64,000 nucleotides of DNA from Lota lota (Eukaryota; Chordata; Actinopteri; Gadiformes; Lotidae), in contig JACYXH010000398.1 in NCBI GenBank assembly GCA_026745465.1, positions 249,038 through 313,037 on the forward strand, written 5' to 3'. Shown here one piece after another: positions 42,549 to 54,068 of the stretch (positions within the stretch are counted from its first letter, which is position 1; each line of letters opens with the position of its first letter). Under the pieces are notes generated by a model, which searched no databases, was not told where the DNA came from, and saw only the letters and a list, made by a program, of their open reading frames with translations. A program made the translations under genes and the position numbers.

Positions 42549-44399
42549 CTGGAAGAGAAGGCAGAAGAGAGTCAGGACATACAGCCAGCCTCCACATGCA
42601 GCAACACTCTGCCTGAAGACTGAAGCCCAGTGGAGCAGCTCTGCAGCTGGTTATTCTCAGGTGGAGATGAGGTCACAACCAGACACACAAAGACCCACAA
42701 CAAGACACACACAACCAGAGACATAAAGACCCACAACCAACTCATTAGCTATGAACCCATAATGATTATTAGTGTCAGATAACACAAGAAGTAACTTGAT
42801 ATTGTTCATAATGTTCATAAAGGAGGTGGTTTACATGTCTTAACATCCCCAAACTCCCGTTCCAAGTGTGTCCAGCCATTTTGTGTTGTGTAAATAGTTA
42901 TACTTTTTTTGGTATGATTTCTGAATGTATTTTATAGATGGAAGACCTCAAAACATTGTCTTTGATTCAGCTCTTTTTTTAGCAGAAAAGCGTAAAATTG
43001 ACTAAATATCCATTAAAATGTTTTAAGTACATAAGACCATGGAACATATTTATACTGCTCTGTGGAAATGTGACGTTCATTTAAAAACCAACATATTTTT
43101 CTTGCATTCCTTTTGAACATGTTTTTAAAAGACATTGAACAGTTTATTATTGGTTATATAAAATTTGCATTGATTATATATTTTTTGCTCTGTGTACATT
43201 CAATTACTAATTAGTTGGGTTACTTCTGTTGACCAATTCTGTGGACCTTCCTCTGAATAGACTTCCTTCATACTGGAGTTGTAAATACTTACGTGTACTT
43301 TGCACAATGTCATCATCCAATGTACAATATTTTTTAATATTTGACTTTTAATTTGACGTTTTTTTTCTTTACTTGTTTGGCATCGCAGAAACTTGTATTT
43401 TATTTGTGCTCAATGTCGCCTCCTTGTGGTCGTTACGGGGTTGTGCCGTGTTATTTCAGGGCAGTTCTAGGCGGTGGTTCGAAACCGGTCTAGCTTCAGG
43501 ACCCACATGTGTCAATAAAAAAATAAAAAAATGTATTTACCAAAATTGCAGTAATCAACAAAGCCTTCACGTACTGTTAAAAACAACGAGCGAACAAAAA
43601 GCTGCAACAATTGGGGCTTAACTCAATGAAATAGGAAGCCATTGAACCATGAATTAACATTGAAACAGTAGTTCATTCACGGGCTTCTTTCTATAGATCA
43701 AGTCTTGGCATATGCTATGGCATAACCTCAACTTTCATCTCTTATAAATGTGTTGCACAGAGCTCCCTTGTCCTCACAAATGTCTGCACTCGGTCGTTTC
43801 ATCGAGTCGGCGGCAAAATGAGACGACAGACTAAACGGCCGGTGGCTACGATCGCTTCAACATGAAAGCGGTTAGAAATGTACTTTCTCAAAAGACAAAT
43901 TCATGAAGTTCAATGCATAACAAATGACACGTGCCTGTTGACCAACCTATAAATAAATGACATGCATTGACTTCACCAAACACTTCAATATTATTAGGTT
44001 ACATTTATGGAATTTATTTACAGATTTCAGATATTGGACATGTGTCGTATTTTATTAAAGGGCCCCAATTACACCACCAGGTGTGAGTGTGATTGGCCAT
44101 TACAAGCCGTTTGAAATTCTGCCTTTTCCTGTGCCTTACTGACATAACAAGTGGGCGTGTCCACCTAGAGGTATGCTGGATAGATCAGTCTACCAGCCTA
44201 CCCAGTGGACTGTATCAAATGTTGCTTATCTATCCAGCATACATACACTTATAAACATATGTGGTTACCGTTTTTTGATAAGCCAATCACAAAATGCCTA
44301 CTCCACCTCTAAGCTGATCAACAGGTGGGATGTGATACCTGGCTGAGATTGGCACACAGACCAGTTGGTCTGTGGAGAATCTATTGTTTGACTGACACG
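42549..44399. other. Unique non-coding stretch
   Basis: 42660-42740 is a short ACACAACCAGA run. The rest is AT-rich and unmatched elsewhere in the window; an open frame at 43373-43621 has no domain. No gene seen. Confidence 0.5.
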
Positions 44400-45112
44400 T
44401 CAAAGAAGGCCATTTGATGCTAATCCAAACCCCCACATGCTGTTAAAAAAAACCACCGTAAAATGTAAGTAAAATATCTTAATTCAAATGAAGTGCACAA
44501 TCAATACATTTACAGACATTTTCATTAATGGTTTTGCAGAGAGAGTAGTTGTGGAGTGTGTGTGGATGATGGCTGGTTCAAGCAGCCTCACCTGATCAGA
44601 CTGATTGAACTCTGGGGCTGGGTGAGGCTGCACACCTGTTGTACATTGAGCAATCAATGTGCACAGGTTAAGCCAGCCTCCACCACACACACTCAAGGAG
44701 ATCCCCTGCATGGCAATGTGGAGCACCAGGTCATGTATCTACAAATCTTTCAATAAACCGGCTTCCAACACCACCACCCTGCGTCCTTGTCTGGAGGAGC
44801 CCAGTAAAAGTCACCTTGGTGGCGTGTAACAATGTCCAAATCCAAATGGTTCACTCTCACAACTACACAAGTGTCACGTGACTTTAGCTATTCATTAAAA
44901 AGTAATAAAATGTAAGACAAAAATATAATACTAAAACATTTTCTCTCAAAGACAAGTGGTTCCTCTCACCCAACATCTCCACCTTCATATCTCCTTATAA
45001 ACATTCCCTGTACCTCTTCCTTGGTGGTCGCTCAAGAGAGGTGGAGCTTGGACACAAGCCAAGGTTACCCATCATATTCCCAGGCGCCAATGTCTCCTGA
45101 TGAGGACAGGGG
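44400..45112. other. Local duplicate of 41190-42000
   Basis: Repeats AGAAGGCCATTTGATGCTAA, the CAGCCTCACCTG block and the TCCTTGGTGGTCGC block of 41190-41940. Together with the two exon 8 copies it shows a tandem duplication of a receptor 3' end. Confidence 0.65.
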
Positions 45113-48100
45113 TTAGACTTCAGGATGTCCTGTGAGTGGATCCAGACTCTGGTCATCATCATGATCATCGAAAGTTATAGCATGGCTAGTTATGGTATGT
45201 TCTTGTAGGTCACTGGTTGGTTCAGGACTGTCACTGGACATTAGCGGTGTCGTTTCTGGAAGAGAAGGCAGAAGAGAGTCAGGACATACAGCCAGCCTCC
45301 ACATGCAGCAACACTCTGCCTGAAGACTGAAGCCCAGTGGAGCAGCTCTGCAGCTGGTTATTCTCAGGTGGAGATGAGGACACAACGAGACACACACAGT
45401 ACCACGCCACACAACCTGGGACACACAACCAGCTCTAGCTATTTTGGTGACCTAGACGAGATTAGGATTTGGAAACATAAACACATCTGAAGCATAATTA
45501 TATCTAACGGTTGACCAGTACTGTTCAATTACACGAGTGAAAAAAGGTCAAGAACCTTTGATTAAATTCATTGAGGTGAGTTACGTATGTTCATAACTGA
45601 TTTAATATAATTATAGCAAAAATGTGTCTGGATTAGGCCATATTGACATTAGTTACATAACTGCAGCTGTAACATACAATTAACATAACTCACCTGTAGC
45701 AGGCTGTGTTTCACTGGAAGTAGCTGGAGTGCTGGATGTTGCTTGACCTGCAGGCTGTGTTTCACTGGAAGTAGCTGGAGTGCTGGATGTTGCTTGACCT
45801 GCAGGCTGTGTTTCACTGGAAGTAGCTGGAGTGCTGGATGTTGCTTGACCTGCAGGCTGTGTTTCACTGGAAGTAGCTGGAGTGCTGGATGTGGTGGTGG
45901 ATGTTGGGTGACCTTCAGGCTGTATTCAAACATACAGTTCATCCATACTGTTACACCACTGCATTAAGTTCTTTGTCATTCTACTGCATATAAGGTAGCG
46001 CTGTACAAATACACTTGATATAATTGACTAAGACCTACATTTAATTAGTAACAAGGTGTAACTGTAACATTCAACAATAAAAACAATTATAATAATGTTA
46101 ACATATCAGTGTATTATCAATTACACAGAGACGTACAAGCTCCGGAGAGAGGAGAGGTGGAGATGGGAGATCAGATGCCTCTTCTCCAGCTTCTGGGGGC
46201 TTCTGCAGATCTGGACAGTTATAGAGTAGATAAAGTTAGCCTATTTCAAACAAAAACATGTAGCTGCAGCTGCAGAGTAGCTAGCTAGCCACTACAAATG
46301 AAGGCTTTCCTTTCCTCCTCCTCTTTTCTCCGTTGTCTAAACTGCGCACCTGAAGGCTTGGACCTTTTCATTGTGGAAAACTGATCAGTCGGATCGGTTC
46401 AGAGCAGCGTGCCTCGCGCTTTCTGACGTTTTTTCACCGTGCATAAAAGTTAAAATATGTTGAACTTTGTGCGCTGGGCCCAGGGCAGCACCGCTCATCA
46501 ACTAAACAATAGACGTAACAAAATGTCCAACAACGTTGAGAAAGCTTCGAAATTACATTTTTACAGTTCTAAGTTTAAATGGCACAAGACAACAAGCTCA
46601 CAAGCACTCAGAGCCGCTCTCACAGAGCGCTCAGAGCCGCTCTCAGAGCGCTCAGAGCCGTTCTCACAGAGCGCTCGGAGCCGCTCTCACAGAGCGCTCG
46701 GAGCCGCTCTCACAGAGAAAGCGGTTCTCTAAACTTGTGTCTGCGCTGTCTTGGTGCTTGGGGTCTCTGAACTTCAAACGAGACTGGGGATTTCTGTTAC
46801 TCTACATTAAATAGACAAGCTTTGATGTGAATATAGCATCGCTGGCCCTTCTCACGTCTCTGACTTGATGTGATGCCCATCAAACGGTAACCCATCCCCC
46901 CACTTTCAGTGCACAAAGTAGGAAGATGGCTGCCATTATCGTGGTCAAACAAGAACAAAAGTCTTTCTACCCTTTGTCCCTGCTCTGTGTGGTCATGATG
47001 ACTCAGTGAGCTACGTTATAAATGCCACTGAGCTGACGTTATGCTGGCCACATTGCCCCAGCTATGAAAGTAGTGTCTTATACACATGGATAGCTCCATT
47101 CTATAATATAATATCTAGAGGATGTTGTTCAGTAGGTCTGCCACTCTGGTCCCTCTGCTAGGTAGGCCCTGACTCTCTGCTACAATTAGTTGAAATGTTT
47201 TGAATCACAGCCATATCATTTAACTTTGTCACGCCGTCCACCTCCGCCACCTAGCGGGCGCCGGCTGCCACTTCTCCACGTGCTCCTTGTTTACACACCT
47301 GCCGTCAATCTCCAATCTACGCTCCCTATTTCAGCCGTGGTTTTCCTAGCAGCCGGCGCTAGTTTGTTGTTTACTCTACTCGTGTTAGTATCCACGGTCC
47401 CAGCTCTTGCATGCTTGCCCTTTACCCGGTACCTACCCGTAACCCGTTCTCTCCCTGTAACCCATTCTCTCCCTGTGCTCAGCTGGCCCCCGGATTTTCT
47501 GCCTGTTGCTGAACCCCTGCCTGCCTGCTTCACTGCCTGCCTGTTGCCGAACCACTGCCTGCCTGTTGCTAAACCCCTGCCTGCCTGCCTGCCTGTTGCC
47601 GAGCCCTTGCCTGTCTTACTGCCTGCCTGCCTGTTGCTGAACCCCTGCCTGCCTGCCTGTTGCTGAACCCCTGCCTGCCTGCCTGTTGCTGAACCCCTGC
47701 CTGCCTGCCTGCCTGTTGCTGAACCCCTGCCTGCCTGCCTGCCTGTTGCCAAGCCCTTGCCTGTCTGACCACGGTTTGCCTAGCCTCCGGCTTGTCTGCA
47801 CTCGCCCACAATAAACTCCCTTGAACCTCTTCGCCGTCTCCGCCTCTCTGTGTCGTGCGTTTGGGGCCCCTCGCTCTGTTCCCCATAACAAACTTGGTGT
47901 GCGTCAGTAACCCATGCAAATCACTGGGTATAAATAAATGATCTATAACTAATTTACAAAGTGAAACATGTGGAATAAGAACTTACCAGTTAACTCCCTC
48001 TTCTTTTCCGCTGTTTCCTTTTTCCATAAAATAAAAATGTTAATAAAATATCCACATTGGGTTCATTACTAGGTCATGATCTAATAACTCCACCACTGCC

Positions 48101-51100
48101 AGCTAGGTTCACACATATTATTGTGTTCTGTATCCAACCAGTAATAACACTTACCTCCTCAAGTACTAGCTGACCCCATGCTATATAGAGATAAAGAATA
48201 CAGCAACATGTCAGGACAGCAGTCACTATCATTCAGCATAACCATGACACATGTTAGTTTAATGTAACATGATACATGTTAGTTTAATGTAACATGATAC
48301 ATGTTAGTTTAATGTAACCATGATACATGTTAGTTTAATGTAACCATGATACATGTTAGTTTAATGTAACATGATACATGTTAGAGTTTAATGTAATGCT
48401 TACCTCCCAGGACTATGATTGATATTATGAAAAATACGCATCCTATTATTATGAAGTGCTCAATATATTCTATACATGTAGAATCAGTTTAATCAGTTCC
48501 TGGTTAATACTCTGAATTAGCCTCTACACAGAAGAACATCTTGACAGACTGAATAAGTGTAGGGAAACGGCTGCCATTATCGTGGTCAAACAAGAACAAA
48601 AGTCTTTCTACCCTTTGTTCCTGCTCTGTGTGGTCATGATGACTCAGTGAGCTACGTTATAAACGCCACTGAGCTGACGTTATGCTGGCCACATTACCCC
48701 AGCTATGAAAGTAGTGTCTTATATACATGGATAGCTCCATTCTATAATATAATATCTAGAGGATGTTGTTCAGTAGGTCTGCCACTCTGGTCCCTCTGCT
48801 AGGTAGGCTCTGCTGTATGTAACCATGATACATATTAGTTTAATGTAACATGATACATGTTAGTTTAATGTAACCATGATACATGTTGGTTGAATGTAAC
48901 ATGATACATATTGATTTAATGTAACCATTATACATGATGGTTTAATGTAACCATTATACATGATGGTTTAATCTAACATGATAAATATTAGATTAATGTA
49001 ACACTTACCTCTTCTTTTCATCCACAGAATAATGGCTATGATTATTAAAGCCATTACCAGTGTTACTCCTACTATTATTCCTGCCACTTGTCCTCTGTCT
49101 GCACCACGTTTTCCACATTCAGAATCAGTTGAATCATTTCCTGGTTTTATCTGTTTCAGTCCAGCAGATTCACATCTGAAATGAGAAGGACAAAACAACA
49201 CGTTTAGTTTCAGGGTGTGTAGTGTATACACTATCCTGGGGGCAGGATAGTAGACCGGGTGTTTGACTCCTGGTCCAAAGGTACTGGGTTTGATCCCCAA
49301 TGTCCACAACCTACCTGTAGGCCTACAGGTAGGTTCTTGAGCTAGATGCCTAACCCCTACCTGCTCCTAATGACCTGTATCCACCTGTGTCTGAATTCAC
49401 TGCAAGCTGCCTTGGATATAATGAAAATATAAAATCGTATGTGTGATACTTTTGCAATTAAAATTTTTCTCATTAAATAGAAGAGAAAACATTCAAATGA
49501 AAGCACTGGCTTAATGCTAAAAGTACCATTAATGTACTATATGGCGTTATATTAGTGCCAAATGTCGAGAGCTCCGTGAAACATCTTCACGAGCGAATAA
49601 TATTAACTCACACGCGCAGACACAGCTGCGAGAGAGGAAAAAACAGAAGCGAACGAGGAAAAAACAGCTGCGAGAGAGGAAAAAACAGCTGCGAGAGAGG
49701 AAAAAACACCTGCGAGTGCACATAACAACCATTGGGGGGCATACGCGCTCTCGAAAGTGAGTTCTGCTCCTGTGCTTTTATTCTGCTCGCTCGGAATGGT
49801 GTTTTGCTCGCTCGCGTTAGTCGACCTCCAATGTTGACAGGTTGTGGGAGGGAACAAACGCTGGCCCTCTTGTGATTGGTCATTTCACACACGGAAGCTC
49901 ATACTGTCTATGAAGGGATGGACCTTGGTCTTGACCATAGAAAGCCAGGGAAGAAGAGATCTTGACGAAGACGGGTTGTGAGGTAAGTCATATCTGCGGA
50001 AAATTCGTATCAAAGTGTATATTTAGGAGATATGTTAGTTTTTATGCTATGTTACACTTTGATACGAATTGAGATTTTTCCGCAGATATGACTTACCTCA
50101 CAACCCGTCTTCGTCAAGATCTCTTCTTCCCTGGCTTTCTATGGTCAAGACCAAGGTCCATCCCTTCATAGACAGTATGAGCTTCCGTGTGTGAAATGAC
50201 CAATCACAAGAGGGCCAGCGTTTGTTCCCTCCCACAACCTGTCAAAATTGGAGGTCGACTAACGCGAGCGAGCAAAACACCATTCCGAGCGAGCAGAATA
50301 AAAGCACAGGAGCAGAACTCACTTTCGAGAGCGCGTATGCCCCCCAATGGTTGTTATGTGCACTCGCAGCTGTTTTTTCCTCTCTCGCAGCTGTTTTTTC
50401 CTCGTTCGCTTCTGTTTTTTCCTCTCTCGCAGCTGTGTCTGCGCGTGTGAGTTAATATTATTCGCTCGTGAAGATGTTTCACGGAGCTCTCGACATTTGG
50501 CACTAATATAACGCCATAGTACTAACTATTGATAAATTAACTATAATATTCACTTACTTTGTGTGGTTCTGGCAAGACGATGACGTGCCATCTGAGAATG
50601 TTCCATCAGTACATTGGAGGCACTCTGTGTCTTTTTCTGCTGTTCCTGTGTAAATATAAATGTTGTGACTAAAAATATGGATATTTAGTTCTGCAATATA
50701 AAATATAGCAACCTAAGCTGAAATTCATCAAAGCTGTTTGGTGAAAGCTCCAAAAAGGAACAAGGAAATAGAGAATTGTAATAAAAAGGAGTTCTGGGCT
50801 TAATAGATTCAGAAGATGGGTTTTGACACCAACCTCTTTGACCGATGTATTGACCAGGACTGCAGCTTAGACGGTGTCTCTGAGCGGCCTTACATCCCCT
50901 TCTGTTAGAGTCACTACAGAAGTATCCATCCAGGGGCTCACACAGAGCATCTGATGTTGATGTACACGACTTCTTCACCTTCAGGCCCAGACCTGTCAAT
51001 CACAACAGATACAGAGGAACCTGAGGGCACAACTTCTCCCAACTGAGATCCACCTGAACCAACTTTAACATCATAACATAATCAACAGTATATTAAAAAT

Positions 51101-52572
51101 AATCAAATAATATGAATGTACCTGTGTCACACTTTGTACAGTTAGAGCATTGCTTCTGTCCATTAAAGCCTTCTTGGAAAGTACCTTTGGTGCAATATGT
51201 GCACTTTGTTAGGCTGGTCTTTGTGCAGTCGATTTCAACATGCTGTCCTGTTGGAAAGAACGTTTTAAATATGTTGTAGATTAATAGTCAGTTTATGTTG
51301 TACATGTTGTCGATTTCTGGACAGTCCATGTTGTAGATTTGTGGACAGCATATTTTGCATATATTTTAGAGTAGTAGACCGTATATGTTGTACATAAACC
51401 AGACAAAACCTGTTAATTGCATACCCAATTTTACGCCAAACTGTTTGTGATTATCCAATATATGCCATTATCCGAAGAGGAGTTTAGAAAACCAATTACA
51501 GGCTACAGGTACATTCCACTGGAGAATAACTTGTTCGACGTCTTCATGAGAACTCTCAAAGGCCCTTTTCCTTCTTGGGTTTACGTTGCTTTGGTGAGCA
51601 CTGAGAAGCTTATCCTTTTGTTCCCCGATCCTGGAAATCTACGACTATGAGACGCCAAATCTTTTTTCTAACTCTTTCAAAACAATAATTTGGTCACCAA
51701 GACAAAGGACTTTACGTTTAGATTTTTTCTGCCATGGCGCATAAAGTCTTGCTATCTATGGCTGGAATGGCTGTAACTAATGAAAAGATCAAATCAAATA
51801 AACCCACGTGACTATTCTCATCAGAAAAAGTCACCAGGCTTGTGCACATGTAAGAGCAATATCAAGGAAGTTCTGTGGAGAAAAAGGAACAGGGCCAGGC
51901 GATAAAGGACTTGTTTTAAAGGAGGTGTACTGAGTAGGCGTGGAAGGGTCTTTTGATCGGTCTACTTTTGAAGCAAGTGTACTTGTTAGAAGACATTTAT
52001 AGAGTAAACCCGCTGTGAGGTGGACACCCCGCGGTGATCCTAATGGTTTTGGGATGAAGATGAGTATGCAATTAGCCGGTTTATGCAAATAAGCAGTTCA
52101 AACAATATTTTTTTGGAAAGGTCATAGAAGGAAAGAAATCTGGACTTTTAAAGGCTATGCATTTATCCGATATATGCGTTTATCCAACATGCAATAAAAA
52201 AAATTGCCTGTATATATTGTCGATTTGTAAACAGTACATGTCGTAGATTCCTAGACAGTATATGTTGTAGGTTTATAGACAGTATAGGTTTTAGATTTGT
52301 AGACAGTATATCTTGTATACTGTATGTCATAGATTCGTAGACAGTATGTGTTGTATATTTGTAGACAGTATATCTTGTAGATTTGTAGACAGCTTGACAA
52401 TAATTCATATTTGAAGCTTACCAGGAGGACATGCAGGGCAACACTCAAGTCCTGCTCTGTACTCATCCAGGAGACACCGTGAAGCAACGGCAACGTACAA
52501 AGTATTAGAAACTGAACATATCAACATGAATTGTAGAAACATGGTTGTCAGGTTTGTATGAGCTTCAACCAT
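45113..52572 (-). CDS. tnfrsf14: TNFRSF14 (HVEM)-like receptor, gene 5, 8 exons, 377 aa
   Basis: Exons on the minus strand: 1 52422-52572, 2 51122-51247, 3 50834-50992, 4 50558-50645, 5 49009-49175, 6 46137-46210, 7 45694-45919, 8 45113-45255. The phases join into 1134 bases including stop. Exon 1 starts at MVEAHTNLTTMFLQF; signal peptide then CLLDEYRAGLECCPACPPG. Exon 2: CTYCTKGTFQEGFNGQKQCS. Exon 3: SCTSTSDALCEPLDGYFCSD, one codon longer than in genes 3 and 4. Exon 4: TAEKDTECLQC. Exon 5 has two extra codons, membrane span AGIIVGVTLVMALIIIAIIL then WMKRRG. Exon 6: PEAGEEASD with an intact AxEE TRAF-type motif and a GTACGT donor. Exon 7: four 17-residue repeats. Exon 8: ETTPLMSSDSPEPTSDLQEH, ending GHPEV. 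Intron 4 carries a foldback element; intron 5 a solo LTR and a spare membrane exon. The most complete of the three. Confidence 0.78.
45694..45919 (-). repeat. Coding 51-bp repeat in gene 5 exon 7, 4 units
   Basis: 226 bp: a first unit PEGHPTSTTTSSTPATSSETQ lengthened by 12 bases (TSTT), three PAGQATSSTPATSSETQ units, and a 10-bp end. Near-perfect identity of the last three units suggests recent expansion. Confidence 0.9.
46600..46720. repeat. 23-bp GC-rich minisatellite, about 5 units
   Basis: Same AGCCGCTCTCACAGAGCGCT unit as 26812-27190, fewer copies, in intron 5 of gene 5. Confidence 0.9.
47227..47890. mobile_element. Solo LTR-like insertion with internal repeat, 5-bp target duplication
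   Basis: 664 bp from TGTCACGCCG to CCCCATAACA, flanked by AACTT at 47222-47226 and 47891-47895. The paralogous intron 5 of gene 3 (near 15790) reads straight through without it. AATAAA near 47811. The middle (about 47505-47765) is a CCTGCCTGCCTGTTGCTGAA array of roughly ten units. Interpreted as a solo LTR in intron 5 of gene 5. Confidence 0.8.
48237..48396. repeat. Intron-5 minisatellite beside the orphan membrane exon
   Basis: About six units of ACATGATACATGTTAGTTTA. Confidence 0.9.
48404..48506 (-). pseudogene. Orphan transmembrane exon (second exon 5) in gene 5
   Basis: The minus strand reads PGTD, a TAA stop, TDSTC, then hydrophobic EHFIIIGCVFFIISIIVLG and a GTAAGC donor. It lies with its own minisatellite between exons 5 and 6 of gene 5. 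The stop arises where other copies have TCA (Ser). The 5' half and acceptor are missing beyond 48506, where sequence switches to the 250-bp repeated intron block (48515-48810). Confidence 0.65.
48822..49003. repeat. Intron-5 minisatellite beside gene 5 exon 5
   Basis: About seven diverged units of the ATGATACATGTTAGTTTAAT repeat, including GATGGTTTAATGTAACC variants. Confidence 0.85.
49540..50518. mobile_element. Foldback (palindromic) element, 979 bp
   Basis: Two arms of about 479 and 466 bp, reverse complements of each other, around a loop of about 34 bases (50019-50052). Ends are TATGGCGTTATATTAGTGCC and its complement. GTACTA flanks both sides (49534-49539, 50519-50524); paralogous introns have one GTACTA here. 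Each arm contains a 21-bp GAAAAAACAGCTGCGAGAGA repeat, one unit more on the left. No transposase. Lies in intron 4 of gene 5. Confidence 0.9.
51462..51650 (+). other. Small open frame in intron 1 of gene 5, unrecognised
   Basis: Paralogue of 18064-18273, sharing PLSEEEFRKPITGYRYIPLE. About 62 codons from its first ATG. Probably part of a repeated element. Confidence 0.25.
52203..52395. repeat. Intron-1 minisatellite of gene 5
   Basis: Fewer units of the TTGTAGACAGTATATGTTGT repeat than at 18781-19030. Confidence 0.8.
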
Positions 52573-54010
52573 CAAACTGTTTAACAACGTGTAGTCACAG
52601 ACTTTTCTTGAAGTTCTGAAATATCTGGGGAGAGAAAAAAAAAGCTGTTCATAAATTTAATAAATTAAAATCTATTTACTAGTTCTGACCAAGTAATTTA
52701 ATTGGACAAGAGGCATTTGTAACGAGACTTTTAACTGTACAAGTATCACTCCGCTGTACAGCTGTTTCTAAGAACCATTGATCACATTAACGATGTAAGC
52801 TGTCAACTCATCAGAATCACACCTGCCACCAAAGCAACTGTCAACAGACTCTTATTTCACTGGCTGCACAATAACTGTAAACATACAGATCAACATACAT
52901 GATACAGAGTAGCTGGCCTGCGGTAACGAGTAGACCTACACAAAGTAGAAGCTAGTGTGCAGGAAGAATTACTTGGCAACAGTCAAATAAATGAATAAAA
53001 TCAACAATCATAATATGTTGTCTCTTATTACCGTTACCTAATAAATATATAAGTAAATATATATAGCTATACTTACTATTTAGCTCAAGTCGTTATTTAT
53101 GCTGTTTTGTGCCAATGTGGTCTTTCTTTGTTTTTAGATCAGATTCCCTGTAATTAATTATTCAAAATAACTATTCCAAATTCTGTTGGCCAAAGTAAAG
53201 GTTACAAATCTAGTTAGTTAGTTAGAGCCCTCTAGTTAGTAGAGCTTGTTCCACCTCTAGTTAGTAGAGCTTGTTCTCAAATGTTCCACCTCTAGTTAGT
53301 TTCACCCCTTTGCCATCTTCACATATGAACTCTGGACAACGTCCAGAGAATCATGTCCGGACATTAGTCCAGAGTCGCCCTTTCCTACATGTATCACAAC
53401 AGAAGATCATCCGTGTCAGACGAGTCTCTCTGGAAACACTGCGTTTGGTTTAGGCGAGGGGAAAAGTCATCAACACTCTCTGTGAATTCTTATTTGCATT
53501 TACTGCCACCTACTATGGTCGCAATAAATACCAAAATGGTAAATATCTAACAGCGATTTTAATGATATAACTATTGGGGACACTTTGAAACATGAGACGT
53601 ATCTGCAGGACCCCCTGGTGGTTTATTCTGAACTACATGAATTATGGTCTATAGGGAGGTGTGAATCAGGAGCGAACTTCAGCTTCGTCATGCGTCTCAG
53701 GTTAATTTACACCAGGATTTCTAAGCCTTTAAGCGATATCCGGTTCATCTCCGAGCTCCCAAAACGCATGTTAATACCAGGTGCAACAAGGGGAGTTAAT
53801 CACTGCGAAATTGTTGTTGTAAGTTTTGAAAATATAACTAATGAATCATTCTTCACATACCTTATGATGTTCCCAGGAGCCAGAATGTTTGTTGAAAAGA
53901 ACAAATGGTATTTTATAACAAAGTGAAGGCCATCAAAGTTTTTCCGAGAGCGCTCTGAGTGAAAGCAAAAGTAAGAATGGCATTATCAACTTATCACTAT
54001 TTTTATACAG
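52573..54010. other. 5' flank of gene 5 and intergenic sequence
   Basis: Matches 19178-20900. Includes about two units of the 34-bp CTAGTTAGTAGAGCTTGTTC repeat (53211-53300). No supported gene. Confidence 0.45.
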
Positions 54011-54068
54011 TTTAAGTTCTATTTCATGTAGGCTACGCCGCCTAGGCTTCGCCTTATGGGCTTGTCCC

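Noticed and set aside
47190..47752. Open frames of 91-158 codons on both strands
   Set aside because: Inside the solo LTR and its CCTG-type repeat array.
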